Source: Oscillospiraceae bacterium
Lineage (GTDB): Bacteria; Bacillota; Clostridia; Oscillospirales; Ruminococcaceae
NCBI GenBank assembly: GCA_031280965.1
Contig: JAITFZ010000005.1
Coordinates: forward strand, 1-64,000
Length of the DNA: 64,000 nucleotides
Direction of reading: 5' to 3'
Part shown: positions 32,798 through 42,305 of the stretch, in pieces
How the letters are laid out: each line of letters begins with the position of its first letter
Position numbering within the stretch: the first letter of the stretch is position 1
Made by a program: the position numbers and the translations under genes
The notes under the pieces: generated by a model
What the model was told of the DNA's origin: nothing
The model's input: only the letters and a program-made list of their open reading frames with translations
The model's database searches: none

Positions 32798-32881
32798 TTT
32801 TGTGTTACCTCACACATTTTAAAATTTGACCTTGGACGGACTTACACCGACACCTTTGTTAAACAACGCTCTGAAATTAAG

Positions 32882-33463
32882 CTACTGGGCCATATGTTTG
32901 AGTTTTGCGCGGGCGCGGGAGAGTGAGTTATCAACCGATTTTATGCTGATGTTAAGACGAGCCGCGATTTGCCTGTACGAAAACGAATCAAGATACATCT
33001 CGAAAACCTTGAATTCGCGCTGTGATAAGATTCTGCCTATCTTTTTAAGAATTTCTTCCTGGCTTTCCTTTTCAATGACGACTTCTTCCGCGCCGGGCGA
33101 CTGTTCCTTTATAAGAGCGGGGTCGAATTCCTCGCTCAGCACAAGCGTACGTCTTGCTTTTCCGAGGGCATTTTTCATGCGGTTGTCAATGCAGACATTG
33201 GCATAAGCCGCGAAAGCGCCCTTTTCTTCTTCATAGGTGCGAATGGCGTTAAGAAGCGCCAAAAACCCCTCCGAAATGAAATCCTCTGCATCCTGACGGT
33301 TGAAAAGACTGAATCCGCGCGCCATCTTGTTGGCTTTCATGACAATTATGCCTACATAGCGGGTGATAAGCTCGGACATAACCATATCCTTGCGGCTTTC
33401 GTCCTGTCTCGCCGCTTCTAACAACAATTCGTCGCTCTGCCTTGCCATGTCAGTCATAAGCAT
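32882..33463 (-). CDS. Sigma-70 family factor, SigH (Spo0H)-like
   Basis: About 193 residues. Region 2 is QDAEDFISEGFLALLNAIRTYEEEKGAFAAYANVCIDNRMKNAL. Region 4 is FSYRQIAARLNISIKSVDNSLSRARAKLKHM; the KSVDN turn is typical of SigH, which switches on early sporulation. I chose the ATG at 33463 because the TTG at 33511 belongs to the TTGACA of the promoter. A weak GGGCGGA precedes it and the leader is only about 13 bases. The function as the stationary-phase sigma factor is likely but not proven. Confidence 0.75.
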   Translation of the reverse strand: MLMTDMARQSDELLLEAARQDESRKDMVMSELITRYVGIIVMKANKMARGFSLFNRQDAEDFISEGFLALLNAIRTYEEEKGAFAAYANVCIDNRMKNALGKARRTLVLSEEFDPALIKEQSPGAEEVVIEKESQEEILKKIGRILSQREFKVFEMYLDSFSYRQIAARLNISIKSVDNSLSRARAKLKHMAQ

Positions 33464-33482
33464 TTCCGCCCGTCTAACAAAA

Positions 33483-33511
33483 AATATATCATTAAAATTC
33501 CTATTTGTCAA
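33483..33511 (-). promoter_or_regulatory. Promoter of the SigH-like gene
   Basis: Minus-strand TTGACA (33506-33511), 17-base spacer, TATATT (33483-33488). Confidence 0.65.
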
Positions 33512-33627
33512 CAGAAAAAGCTAAAATAATCTAAAAAACATGAAATTATTTTAATTTCGTAAGGAAAACAACAGGAAATGCTTGTCCGGCAACCCAAAAA
33601 GTCGCTTGACTGCCGAAGCGCAGATTG

Positions 33628-35289
33628 CTAAATAATTTCCGAGTCGTCGGATTCAAGCAGGAAGTCAAAGCCGGAGCCGGTATTGGTGCGTGCGCGGACG
33701 TTTTTATTCGGGTTTGCGGCTTCGCCCACAACCATGTTGAATAAATCTTCATCAAGGTCGGGACCTTTTTCCCTGTAGTGCGGATTGCCTGCGCGTAAAT
33801 CAGCGCCTTTTTCTTTATGCGCGGGGTTCTTCGGGACTAAATTCTCGCCCTTAGGTTCGGCTTTTTTAAAGTCAAGGTTTAATAAGTCAACGAAATCCGA
33901 GTCTTCCTCAACCACATCGGCTTTCATAAGAGCGCCGGCGGCGGAGGTTACGGGGTCACGTTTTGTCTTGGCGGTGCGTGTGTACTGCTCGCTATCGTGC
34001 GGGGACACACTGCTTACAGCGGGCTTTTTTGCCTGCTGTGTTCTGCCCGGGGGCGCGGCGGCAATCGGCACACTTACTAAGAGATTGTCCATATCATCGT
34101 CGTCATGAGAAATCGCCATATCATCCGACGGGCTCGCGTCTGTTAACAGATATGAGAAGTCGTCCTCATCGTCCTGCTCTTCTATATCCTCTATCATCTT
34201 TAGATATTTTTCAGGAATTATGTATGAATCCTCAGCTTCTTCCTGGAAAATTTGAATTTTAAGCTCCGCCCTCGACAGACGCGCATTTTCTTCGCTTTCT
34301 TCCGCTCTTTTTTGCTTTTTGGTTTTCCTTCTGTCAAGCGTGTCTTCTTCAATTGCCGCTTCTTCCGCTTCCTTGGCTTTGGCAAGCTGGCTCTTTAAGT
34401 CGCCTATTTCCGCTAAAACAGTGCTGAGCGTATCGGCGAGCATAGCGGTGTCGCTTTCCGGCGCGGCGGGCGCTTCTTCAAACTGAAACTCGGCAAAGTT
34501 CAAATCAACTTCCCTTGCCGCAGGAGGCGGGGTTATTTCCGCATTAGCGGCGGCAGGTTTAGCTTTTTCAACTTTTGCGGTTTTGACGGCCTGTTCAGCC
34601 ATAAGGGCTTGCTGTTCTGCCTGTTCGGCTTTCTCGGAGAAGAGCGCGGCGTTATTCTCGGCTATGGACGCCTGCCGCTCTGCCTGTTCGGCTTTCTCGG
34701 AGAAGAGCGCGGCATTAGTTTCGGCTATTTCTAACCTGTTGGAATAATCAACGATTTCTTCTCTTGCGACGTCAAGCTTTTCTTTCGCGTCGGCATACCT
34801 CGCTTCGAGTTCGGCTAATTGCGATACGGCATCGGCGGCTTTGGCTTCGGCGTCAACTACCTTGGCTTCGGCTTTTGCGGCGCTGATTTCAGCCTTTTTA
34901 GCATTGGCTTCGGCTTCGGCAATCTTAGCCTTCGCCTGTTCGGATGTTGAACCCGTTTCGCTCAACTGGTTGGTTAATTTATCAAACTCTTCACCAAGCC
35001 TTGTACATTCTGTCTCAAGCATGGTTGTCAGTTCTTTTTCTTTTAAGTATCTTTCGTTAGCTTCGCTGAGGTGCCTTTCAAGATTTTCCATCTTTATGGC
35101 GCTGTCGGGATTTATACTGGCACTCAGGGTATCAACTTCCGCCTGAAGCTCCATATTCTTTTTCCTGAGTGAGTGCAGGTATAGATTTACCTCTTCCGGG
35201 CTGAAGCCGTAAGCTACTTTTTTGAAAGAAGCGGTATCGGAAAGAACTTTTTCACCTTTTCCCGCCGCTTTTTTGGGTGTAGACAACAT
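33628..35289 (-). CDS. DivIVA-domain coiled-coil protein
   Basis: 553 residues. A DivIVA-like N-terminus (FKKVAYGFSPEEVNLYLHSLRKK, about residues 22-50) that in the family binds curved membrane is followed by a long Ala/Glu/Lys coiled coil to about 230. This includes two copies of NAALFSEKAEQAE. After that come an acidic, probably unstructured region and a C-terminus with short HxEKG repeats. Probably a cytoplasmic scaffold for division or polar sites. It has its own promoter (35323-35351). No partners are encoded nearby. Confidence 0.7.
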   Translation of the reverse strand: MLSTPKKAAGKGEKVLSDTASFKKVAYGFSPEEVNLYLHSLRKKNMELQAEVDTLSASINPDSAIKMENLERHLSEANERYLKEKELTTMLETECTRLGEEFDKLTNQLSETGSTSEQAKAKIAEAEANAKKAEISAAKAEAKVVDAEAKAADAVSQLAELEARYADAKEKLDVAREEIVDYSNRLEIAETNAALFSEKAEQAERQASIAENNAALFSEKAEQAEQQALMAEQAVKTAKVEKAKPAAANAEITPPPAAREVDLNFAEFQFEEAPAAPESDTAMLADTLSTVLAEIGDLKSQLAKAKEAEEAAIEEDTLDRRKTKKQKRAEESEENARLSRAELKIQIFQEEAEDSYIIPEKYLKMIEDIEEQDDEDDFSYLLTDASPSDDMAISHDDDDMDNLLVSVPIAAAPPGRTQQAKKPAVSSVSPHDSEQYTRTAKTKRDPVTSAAGALMKADVVEEDSDFVDLLNLDFKKAEPKGENLVPKNPAHKEKGADLRAGNPHYREKGPDLDEDLFNMVVGEAANPNKNVRARTNTGSGFDFLLESDDSEII

Positions 35290-35322
35290 AATTACTCCTA
35301 ATTTTTGGGTAAAAATTTTATT

Positions 35323-35351
35323 TTTATAGATACCTTTTTATATTATATCAA
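35323..35351 (-). promoter_or_regulatory. Promoter of the DivIVA-like gene
   Basis: Minus-strand TTGATA (35346-35351), 17-base spacer, TATAAA (35323-35328). The remaining gap to the promoter at 35486 is AT-rich with nothing else seen. Confidence 0.55.
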
Positions 35352-35485
35352 TTTACAACGCAATTTGCAATAGTAATTATTTATAAATAATAGCCCGATT
35401 TTTTGAATGAAATGCCCATTATTGCTGATATATCTGTTAAAATATTCAAAGAAGGGCAATATTTTCTTAAAAAGCTTAAAAAGAC

Positions 35486-35514
35486 TTGCAAAATTTAAAG
35501 AAATGCTGTATAAT
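35486..35514 (+). promoter_or_regulatory. Promoter of the IreB gene
   Basis: TTGCAA (35486-35491), 17-base spacer, TATAAT (35509-35514). Confidence 0.6.
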
Positions 35515-35554
35515 AAAAATAAATTAAATCCGCCACATTTCAGGAGATATTATT

Positions 35555-35800
35555 ATGATTGATAAAACCATGACTTTTTCCGTGCATGACGACCGCGAAA
35601 GCGAGATGAAAGAAATTCTTTCCACGGTTTATGAAGCGCTTCGCGAAAAAGGCTACAACCCGATTAATCAGCTTGTCGGTTATATTTTGTCGGAAGACCC
35701 GACTTACATAACCACCTATAATAACGCGAGAAGCCTGATACGCCACATAGACCGCGATGAGCTTTTACAGATGTTGGTTAAAAGCTATCTTGCCGGTTGA
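35555..35800 (+). CDS. ireB: IreB family (UPF0297) regulatory phosphoprotein
   Basis: 81 residues, almost entirely family consensus: [59 protein letters not shown]. In Enterococcus IreB is phosphorylated by the PASTA kinase IreK and affects wall-stress tolerance. Here it is followed by a PdaA-like peptidoglycan deacetylase gene instead of the common ruvX neighbours. Shine-Dalgarno CAGGAG. Confidence 0.93.
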   Translation: MIDKTMTFSVHDDRESEMKEILSTVYEALREKGYNPINQLVGYILSEDPTYITTYNNARSLIRHIDRDELLQMLVKSYLAG

Positions 35801-35903
35801 TTTACAAATTTTTCATTTCATAATCCCGGGCTTTCGAGCCTATACTACGGTTAACGGCGGTTGTTTTATATGCGCCGAATATACATGCAAAGGGATATTG
35901 AAT

Positions 35904-36959
35904 ATGAAATCAAGAAAAATTTTTATATGTGCGTTGGCTATTGTTGTATCGTGTCTGGTTTTGTCGGGTTGTATGCCGAATGTTAACAACGACGGTGCCG
36001 CCGGGACAGGCACTACACCGCTTGTTACAACCCCGCGAACAGTCACGACGACACCTCCGCCAAACCACACGACACCTCGCACTCAAACAGATGAAGCGGC
36101 AGTTGGGGAAATACCCTCAGCTGCCAATCCTTTTATTATGAAAGAATTAATGTCGAACTCCATTTTAATGGAGTTCGGGGATGCCGCAGTTTGCGAGCTG
36201 CGGGCGCTGTCGCAACAGCGCAATCCCTATTATCCGATAAACAGGTGTTTATCGGATAATAGTATAAGCACTTTCTTATCCGACACAAAAATAGGATGGG
36301 GTTTGGGCAGGGCTGTTGACGAAAGAAACCGCCCTGTCGATGCACTTGCGGCGCAGAGTAAATACGGTCATCTCGGCGCGGTTTTCATTGACGACAAAAC
36401 CGAAAACAAAATCTTCCTGACCTTCGATGAGGGTTACGAGAACGGATACACGCCTTTAATCCTCGATACGCTTAAAGAAAAAGGCGTGCGCGCTACGTTT
36501 TTCGTTACCTATGATTATTGCAAAGACCGGCCGGAGCTTGTACGACGCATGATTGACGAAGGACACGAGGTCGCCAACCACTCGTACAGCCACCCGTCAT
36601 TCCCGCATTTAAGCGATGAGCGGGTGCGCGAGGAAGTTATGAAACTGCACGACTATGTAAAGGACAATTTCAACTACGAAATGCGCCTGATTCGCTTTCC
36701 GATGGGTGAATTCTCGGAGCGTGTACTCGCTCTGACGCAGGAACTCGGATATAAAAGCGTGTTTTGGTCGTTTGCTTATGTTGATTGGGACGTGAACAAC
36801 CAACCGGAGTCGGACGAGGCTTTTCGGAAAATAACGGCGGCGGCGCATCCGGGGGCAGTGGTTCTGCTTCATGCGGTGTCGGGTACGAATGCAGAGATTT
36901 TGGCAGGGGTGATTGGGTATTGGGAGGAAAACGGGTTTGAGTTAGGGTTGATTGAATAG
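35904..36959 (+). CDS. pdaA: PdaA-like polysaccharide deacetylase lipoprotein
   Basis: About 351 residues. Lipobox VLSGC, Thr/Pro-rich linker (residues 30-65), then a NodB-fold deacetylase of the delta-lactam-biosynthetic type: LTFDEGYENGYTPLILDTLKEKGVRATFF, zinc His in NHSYSHPSF, RFPMGEFS, and VLLHAVS near the end. PdaA removes acetyl from muramic acid for spore cortex lactam. Between the linker and WGLGRAVDE lies a 40-residue stretch encoded by chained palindromes (36154-36262), absent from my picture of the family. The ATG at 35904 follows AAAGGGA. Confidence 0.87.
   Translation: MKSRKIFICALAIVVSCLVLSGCMPNVNNDGAAGTGTTPLVTTPRTVTTTPPPNHTTPRTQTDEAAVGEIPSAANPFIMKELMSNSILMEFGDAAVCELRALSQQRNPYYPINRCLSDNSISTFLSDTKIGWGLGRAVDERNRPVDALAAQSKYGHLGAVFIDDKTENKIFLTFDEGYENGYTPLILDTLKEKGVRATFFVTYDYCKDRPELVRRMIDEGHEVANHSYSHPSFPHLSDERVREEVMKLHDYVKDNFNYEMRLIRFPMGEFSERVLALTQELGYKSVFWSFAYVDWDVNNQPESDEAFRKITAAAHPGAVVLLHAVSGTNAEILAGVIGYWEENGFELGLIE
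36154..36262 (+). repeat. Chain of perfect palindromes inside the pdaA-like coding sequence
   Basis: Four successive inverted repeats: an 11-bp stem at 36154-36177 (CGAACTCCATT arm), CCGCAG/CTGCGG at 36184-36203, GCGCTGT-CGCA-ACAGCGC at 36204-36221, and a 16-bp perfect stem with a four-base loop at 36227-36262 (CTATTATCCGATAAAC / GTTTATCGGATAATAG). The reading frame stays open through all of them. Confidence 0.85.
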
Positions 36960-37080
36960 GGAAAGGGGCGGGAACCGCTATATATAAATCATATAATTTG
37001 TGTTTTTTATAATACCATATATTTCCCGATATGTCAATTTTTATATGGAACGGGTTTATATAATGTGCTGTATAATCAAA

Positions 37081-37108
37081 TTAAAGGGTGCCGTACGGCA
37101 CCCTTTAA
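37081..37108. terminator. Bidirectional terminator between pdaA-like gene and nifJ
   Basis: 28-base perfect palindrome built on AAAGGGTGCCG / CGGCACCCTTT, eight bases from the nifJ stop. It can fold on either strand and serves both convergent genes. Confidence 0.8.
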
Positions 37109-37115
37109 ACTTTAA

Positions 37116-40100
37116 TTACACTTTATAATATTCAATCAGCCCAACTAAATTATCATACTTTTTCTTAGAATCCGCTTCTGCCTTATCGAACAGTTTATTC
37201 GCTCTTTCGGGGTTTTGACGCATGAGCGAGTTGTACCTTACTTCATTCATGATGAAGTCTTTGAAACTGCTTGTCGGCGCTTTGCTGTCGAGAGTGAACG
37301 GCGACTTGCCTTCGGCAACCAAGCCCGGATTAAATCTGAACAGATGCCAGTATCCCGACTCAACCGCTTTCTTCTCGATTTCAATCATGTTTTGCAGTCC
37401 GCCCTTGATTCCGTGGTCTCTGCAAGGCGCATAAGCAATTATAATTGACGGACCCTTGTGCGCTTCTGCTTCAACAAACGCTTTAATACACTGATTATAG
37501 TCCGCGCCCATAGCGACCTGCGCCACGTAAACGTAGTCATACTGCATAGCGATTCCGGCTAAGTCTTTTTTCTTAACGTTCATGCCGCTCGCCGCGAATT
37601 TTGCGATTGCGCCAATCGGTGTTGACTTTGACGCCTGACCACCGGTGTTTGAGTAAACTTCGGTGTCAAATACAAGCATGTTCACATCCTGACCTTCCGC
37701 CAATACGTGGTCAAGACCGCCGTAACCGATGTCATAAGCCCAACCGTCACCGCCGAATGCCCACACTGACTTTTTAGCAAGATAGTTTTTATCGGCAAGG
37801 ATTTCTTTCGCCAAATCACAGCCGCAGGTTTCGAGAGCCTTGACATAATCTTTGGTTGCCGTGCTGTTCGCCGCGCCGTCACCGAAAGTATCAAGCCATT
37901 TTTGAGCGGCTCCTTTTGCTTCGGCGGTGCATTTTGGTGAAGCGATAATTTGTTCTGTTTTCTTGACTAATCTGTTGCGAATAGCTTCCTGCCCCAGGAA
38001 CATGCCGTAGCTGAATTCAGCCGTGTCTTCAAACAGCGAGTTTGCCCATGACGGGCCTTTGCCTTCTTTATTGACCGTATACGGAGTAGCGGGTGCCGAG
38101 CCGCCCCAAATCGAGGAACAACCCGTTGCGTTTCCTATATACATTCTGTCGCCGAAGAGCTGAGTGGCGAGCTTTGCGTATGGCGTTTCGCCGCAACCCG
38201 CACATGCGCCCGAGAATTCAAGCAGCGGCTGTTTAAACTGTGAGCCTTTAACGGTAGTTTCTTTGAATTTTTCAAAGACTTCCGGCTTTTCGGGAAGGTC
38301 GTAGCAGTATGCGAAAACATTTTGCTGCTGAAGCTGTGATTCAAGCGGCTTCATAACCAGCGCGTTCTGCTTTGCGGGACATACGTTGACGCAGACATTA
38401 CAGCCGTAGCAGTCTAATACCGAGTTGCCCATTGTGTATTTGAACCCGGGGAGCCCGGTTGCGTCTTTCACCATCAGTCCTTCGGGGGCTTTTGCGACTT
38501 CATCGTCGGTAAGGATATACGGACGAAGAACTGCGTGAGGACAGACATACGCACACTGGTTGCACTGAATACAGTTTTCGGGAATCCACTCGGGAACAGT
38601 AACGGCAACGCCGCGTTTTTCATAAGCCGCCGTACCCTGCGGGAAGGTGCCGTCTGCATCTTTCGCAAATGTTGAAACGGGTAAATCCGCGCCGCGGTAG
38701 CCGTTCACGGGAATCAAAATATCGTTTATAAAGTCAACTACTTCTTTACGCTTGCCCGACGAGTCAGCCTTGGGTAACGCGAAGTCGTCCCCTGCGCTTG
38801 CCCATGAAGCGGGAATCTCAACTTTTTCAAAAGAAACAGCGCCTTTTTCAACTGCCGCATAGTTCATTTCCACGACTTTGCTGCCCTTGCTGGAGAACTG
38901 TTCATGAATTTCTTCCTTCATGTACTTAATCGCGTCATCTATGGGGATAATGTCGGCAAGCTTGAAGAACGCCGATTGCAAAACGGTGCTTATGCGATTT
39001 CCGAGCCCTACTTCTTCAGCGATTTTTATACCGTTGATGATATAGAAATTGATGTTGTTCTTAGCAATGTGAGATTTGAACTTGTTTGGGAGATGCTCGT
39101 CAAGCTCTGCCGCGCTCCACTGGCAGTTAAGCAGGAACGTACCGCCCGGTAAAATGTCTTTAACCATGTCGTACTTGGTTACATAAGACGGGTTGTGACA
39201 GGCGACAAAGTTGGCTTTTGTGATAAAATATGTCGATTTTACCGGCGCCTTACCGAAACGCAGGTGCGAAATGGTTACGCCGCCCGCTTTTTTGGAGTCA
39301 TAGGCGAAATACGCCTGAATGTTCATGTTGGTATGCTTGCCGATAATCTTAGTGGAGTTTTCGTTCGCGCTGACTGTGCCGTCGCCGCCGATTCCCCAGA
39401 ATTTACAGCTCGTGGTGCCTTCGGGAATGGTGTTCGGATTTTCATTAATAGGCAGCGACAGTCCGGTTACATCGTCCTCAATTCCCACGGTAAAACGCTT
39501 TTTAGCGGTATTGCGATAAACTGCGATTACACAAGCGGGGTTGAAATCTTTCGAGCCAAGACCGTATCTTCCCGCATAAACGGGAACATCTGCGAATTTG
39601 CCTGTCTGCTTCAAAGCCGCTACAACGCTTAAATAAAGCGGTTCTCCGATTGAGCCGGGCTCTTTCGTTCTGTCAAGGACGGAGATTTTCTTAACGCTTG
39701 CCGGAATTGCGTCTACAAAAGCATCAACAGCAAACGGAAGGTAAAGCCTTACCTTAATCAGTCCGACTTTTTCGCCTTTTGAAACTAAATAATCAATGGT
39801 TTCCTCAATAGTGTCGCTTGAAGAACCCATAGCAACAATAACCTGTTCAGCATCAGGTGCGCCGTAGTAGTTGAAAAGCTTATAATCGGTACCGATTTTA
39901 GCGTTAACTTTATCCATGACGTCCTGAACTATTCCGGGCATTTTATCATAATAGGAATTGCTTGCTTCTTTCGCCTGGAAGAAGATGTCGGGATTCTGCG
40001 CTGTTCCGCGGAGAACCGGCTTTTCGGGGTTAAGTGCGCGCTTGCGGAAAGCTTCTATCTCGCTCCAATCCGTTAAATCCTTTAAGTCTTCGTCAGACCA

Positions 40101-40655
40101 CTCTTCGATTTTCTGCATTTCGTGAGAAGTTCTGAACCCGTCAAAGAAGTGCAGAAACGGCACTCTGCCTTTAAGGCTTGCCAAATGCGCGACCGCGCCT
40201 AAATCCATGACTTCCTGCGGATTGGTTGAACACAGCATAGCGTAGCCGGTTGCGCGGCAGGCGTTAATGTCGCTGTGGTCGCCGAAAATCGAAAGCGCGT
40301 GAGCGGCTACAGCGCGCGCCGAAACGTGGATTACGCTTGAAAGCAGCTCGCCCGCGATTTTGTACATAGTCGGAATCATCAGGAGCAGTCCCTGCGACGC
40401 TGTGTAAGTGGTTGTAAGCGCGCCCGCCTGCAACGAACCGTGTACCGTCGCCGCCGCGCCCGCCTCCGACTGCATTTCGACCACTCTTACCGTGTCGCCG
40501 AACAGATTCTTCTTGCCTTTCGCCGCCCAGCTGTCTGTTTCTTCCGCCATGTCTGATGAAGGGGTAATAGGATAAATCCCCGCGACCTCCGTAAATGCGT
40601 AAGATACGTGTGCCGCGGCGGTGTTGCCTTTCATCATTGATATTTTTCTTGCCAT
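37116..40655 (-). CDS. nifJ: Pyruvate:ferredoxin (flavodoxin) oxidoreductase
   Basis: Single-chain enzyme of 1179 residues that oxidises pyruvate to acetyl-CoA and CO2 while reducing ferredoxin; central to strict anaerobes. The start is MARKISMMKGNTAAAHVSYAF, followed by GIYPITPSSDMAEETDSWAA. Two ferredoxin-type cluster motifs, CIQCNQCAYVCPHA and CYGCNVCVNVCPA, lie near residues 690 and 750. A further cluster is at CAGCGETPYAKL, and the TPP site is GDGWAYDIGYGGLDHV. Shine-Dalgarno AAGGAGG. Monocistronic, with promoter and terminator both visible. Confidence 0.98.
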   Translation of the reverse strand: MARKISMMKGNTAAAHVSYAFTEVAGIYPITPSSDMAEETDSWAAKGKKNLFGDTVRVVEMQSEAGAAATVHGSLQAGALTTTYTASQGLLLMIPTMYKIAGELLSSVIHVSARAVAAHALSIFGDHSDINACRATGYAMLCSTNPQEVMDLGAVAHLASLKGRVPFLHFFDGFRTSHEMQKIEEWSDEDLKDLTDWSEIEAFRKRALNPEKPVLRGTAQNPDIFFQAKEASNSYYDKMPGIVQDVMDKVNAKIGTDYKLFNYYGAPDAEQVIVAMGSSSDTIEETIDYLVSKGEKVGLIKVRLYLPFAVDAFVDAIPASVKKISVLDRTKEPGSIGEPLYLSVVAALKQTGKFADVPVYAGRYGLGSKDFNPACVIAVYRNTAKKRFTVGIEDDVTGLSLPINENPNTIPEGTTSCKFWGIGGDGTVSANENSTKIIGKHTNMNIQAYFAYDSKKAGGVTISHLRFGKAPVKSTYFITKANFVACHNPSYVTKYDMVKDILPGGTFLLNCQWSAAELDEHLPNKFKSHIAKNNINFYIINGIKIAEEVGLGNRISTVLQSAFFKLADIIPIDDAIKYMKEEIHEQFSSKGSKVVEMNYAAVEKGAVSFEKVEIPASWASAGDDFALPKADSSGKRKEVVDFINDILIPVNGYRGADLPVSTFAKDADGTFPQGTAAYEKRGVAVTVPEWIPENCIQCNQCAYVCPHAVLRPYILTDDEVAKAPEGLMVKDATGLPGFKYTMGNSVLDCYGCNVCVNVCPAKQNALVMKPLESQLQQQNVFAYCYDLPEKPEVFEKFKETTVKGSQFKQPLLEFSGACAGCGETPYAKLATQLFGDRMYIGNATGCSSIWGGSAPATPYTVNKEGKGPSWANSLFEDTAEFSYGMFLGQEAIRNRLVKKTEQIIASPKCTAEAKGAAQKWLDTFGDGAANSTATKDYVKALETCGCDLAKEILADKNYLAKKSVWAFGGDGWAYDIGYGGLDHVLAEGQDVNMLVFDTEVYSNTGGQASKSTPIGAIAKFAASGMNVKKKDLAGIAMQYDYVYVAQVAMGADYNQCIKAFVEAEAHKGPSIIIAYAPCRDHGIKGGLQNMIEIEKKAVESGYWHLFRFNPGLVAEGKSPFTLDSKAPTSSFKDFIMNEVRYNSLMRQNPERANKLFDKAEADSKKKYDNLVGLIEYYKV

Positions 40656-40704
40656 TTAATGAGCCTCCTTGAGTTTTATAGTAGTTTTAAATGCACGTAA
40701 AAAT

Positions 40705-40733
40705 AGTATACCATATTTTGGGGGGCTTGTAAA
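40705..40733 (-). promoter_or_regulatory. nifJ promoter
   Basis: Minus-strand TTTACA (40728-40733), 17-base spacer, TATACT (40705-40710). Confidence 0.6.
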
Positions 40734-40757
40734 TGGTTTTTTAGAAATAATTGCAAA

Positions 40758-40781
40758 CCCCCGCATTTTAAAAGGCGGAGG
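40758..40781 (-). terminator. Terminator of the sigma/anti-sigma operon
   Basis: On the minus strand CCTCCGC-N10-GCGGGGG followed by TTTGCAATT, with a G-U pair in the stem; about 70 bases after the operon's last stop. Confidence 0.55.
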
Positions 40782-40850
40782 CTTGATTATGATTAGTATT
40801 TATTCTGTTTTATCTGTTGTTTGTTGCGTCGCAGGCGTATCGTGTGACTG

Positions 40851-42305
40851 TCATTCTTCAATCATAGGATTAAGTACCGCATGTCTGACGATTTCATCGA
40901 ACATTGCGCCCTCGGCTTCCCTGCTTATATCGGGCATTTCATCGGCCCGCCAAGGCTCAAAACTAAGCGAAATAAGGTTTTCGCCGTAAACAATCAGGTA
41001 ATAATATATGCGCTGTTCAAGAAGCCTTTCGTAAAATTCACCGACTGACGAACCGTTCGCGATTTCTTCTTTTGCGAAATCGTTCAGAACATAATGAAAC
41101 CTATAAACAGTGTGACCTTGAACCGAATCAAGCTTTGTGAAATCTCTGCTTAGTCCTGAACCCGTGAAGCCGTAAAACATAACGTGTGATATATCTATGA
41201 CGTTATCTCCGGTTATTTCGCCATAATAATAAGCTTCCTGTATGCTTTCGTTATACCTGCGAGCGTTGAACGGGAACATTCCTTCATAAGTAAAAAACGG
41301 ATGGTCATAGCCGAGCAGGGGCAATTCGACTTGGATATAACCGTCGAAAGGTGTTTGGGATGACCGATACGCACCCGGATATTCGTAGAGCGGAATGGTC
41401 AGCCATATATGCTCGGCGCCTAAAGCGTAGCCTTCTAAATGCGGGAAATAGTCGGTGACCGGTATGGGGTTTTCATGCGGTATATCATGTCTTTGTCGGA
41501 ACGTTGAACCAGTTTCCGTCATGCCGATTGGCTCACCCGAATAGATTAGATTATCTTTATACAGAATCATATTGAACCGCAATGCGCCCGTGAAGCCGAC
41601 GAAGTCCAAGTCCGTTTCCGCTATAACAAAATTATATACGCTTCCGTCTGCCTTATAAACGCCGTCCATATACCCCATGCCCGCCAATAAGTTCACGGTC
41701 ATCACAAATCTGCCGTCCTCGAACAGTGTTATTGAGGGATAAAACTCTTCGGCAGTGTCTGCTTCGGGCTGGACATAAAACGCCTGCTTTGTTTTCGCTT
41801 CTGCGCCGCCGCCGAGCGGTACAATGTCGATAATATTTCTGACCTGCACCGGATGAGTTTCCATAAGTCCGCCGTTGAAATAAACTTCCACCCTGTCGCC
41901 GAGCACAGCAGAATAAGACGAGTTCGACGGTATGCTTGCGGTTATTAAGGTGCTGTGCGGATATGGTTCACCCTCGTCTGTTTTAATCAGAAGCGCGTCA
42001 TTATCATATATGTGGATTATTACTCCGGCGAATCGGCTTAAATCCGGTGAATCCGGATAGTTCGCGGTTCCCGAGTCAATCGGCTCCCGCAGACCGCCCC
42101 CGTCCATAATCATCGGGAAAATCAAAACCGCCGCAGTTATAAGCAGACACGCCGCCGTCATTAAAGGCGCCCACTTCATGATTGGCGGCGCGGATTTCCC
42201 CATCGGTTCATAACCGTTTTCGAGCTTCCTGTAAAGCTCGTTTTTAACCCTGTCGTCGGGTTTCATGCGTTTCCGCATGGACTCAAATATATTACTCAAA
42301 GTCAT
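40851..42305 (-). CDS. Probable anti-sigma factor with large extracytoplasmic domain
   Basis: 484 residues. A cytoplasmic N-terminus of about 45 residues, one membrane helix (WAPLMTAACLLITAAVLIFPMIM), then an exported part. That part holds an OB-like stretch (DNDALLIKTDEGEPYPHSTLITA ... GDRVEVYFNGGLMETHPVQV) and a long beta-rich C-terminal region with no family I recognise. It starts inside the ECF sigma gene (14-base overlap), the usual arrangement for an anti-sigma that senses envelope state. Confidence 0.65.
   Translation of the reverse strand: MTLSNIFESMRKRMKPDDRVKNELYRKLENGYEPMGKSAPPIMKWAPLMTAACLLITAAVLIFPMIMDGGGLREPIDSGTANYPDSPDLSRFAGVIIHIYDNDALLIKTDEGEPYPHSTLITASIPSNSSYSAVLGDRVEVYFNGGLMETHPVQVRNIIDIVPLGGGAEAKTKQAFYVQPEADTAEEFYPSITLFEDGRFVMTVNLLAGMGYMDGVYKADGSVYNFVIAETDLDFVGFTGALRFNMILYKDNLIYSGEPIGMTETGSTFRQRHDIPHENPIPVTDYFPHLEGYALGAEHIWLTIPLYEYPGAYRSSQTPFDGYIQVELPLLGYDHPFFTYEGMFPFNARRYNESIQEAYYYGEITGDNVIDISHVMFYGFTGSGLSRDFTKLDSVQGHTVYRFHYVLNDFAKEEIANGSSVGEFYERLLEQRIYYYLIVYGENLISLSFEPWRADEMPDISREAEGAMFDEIVRHAVLNPMIEE

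Noticed and set aside
33464-33511. Longer N-terminus for the SigH-like factor starting at TTG 33511
   Set aside because: That TTG is the start of a TTGACA -35 with a proper -10 17 bases later, so it is promoter and not coding.
36136-36345. Minus-strand frame opposite the pdaA palindromes as a real gene
   Set aside because: It resembles the plus-strand peptide only because the DNA is palindromic; no promoter or ribosome-binding site.
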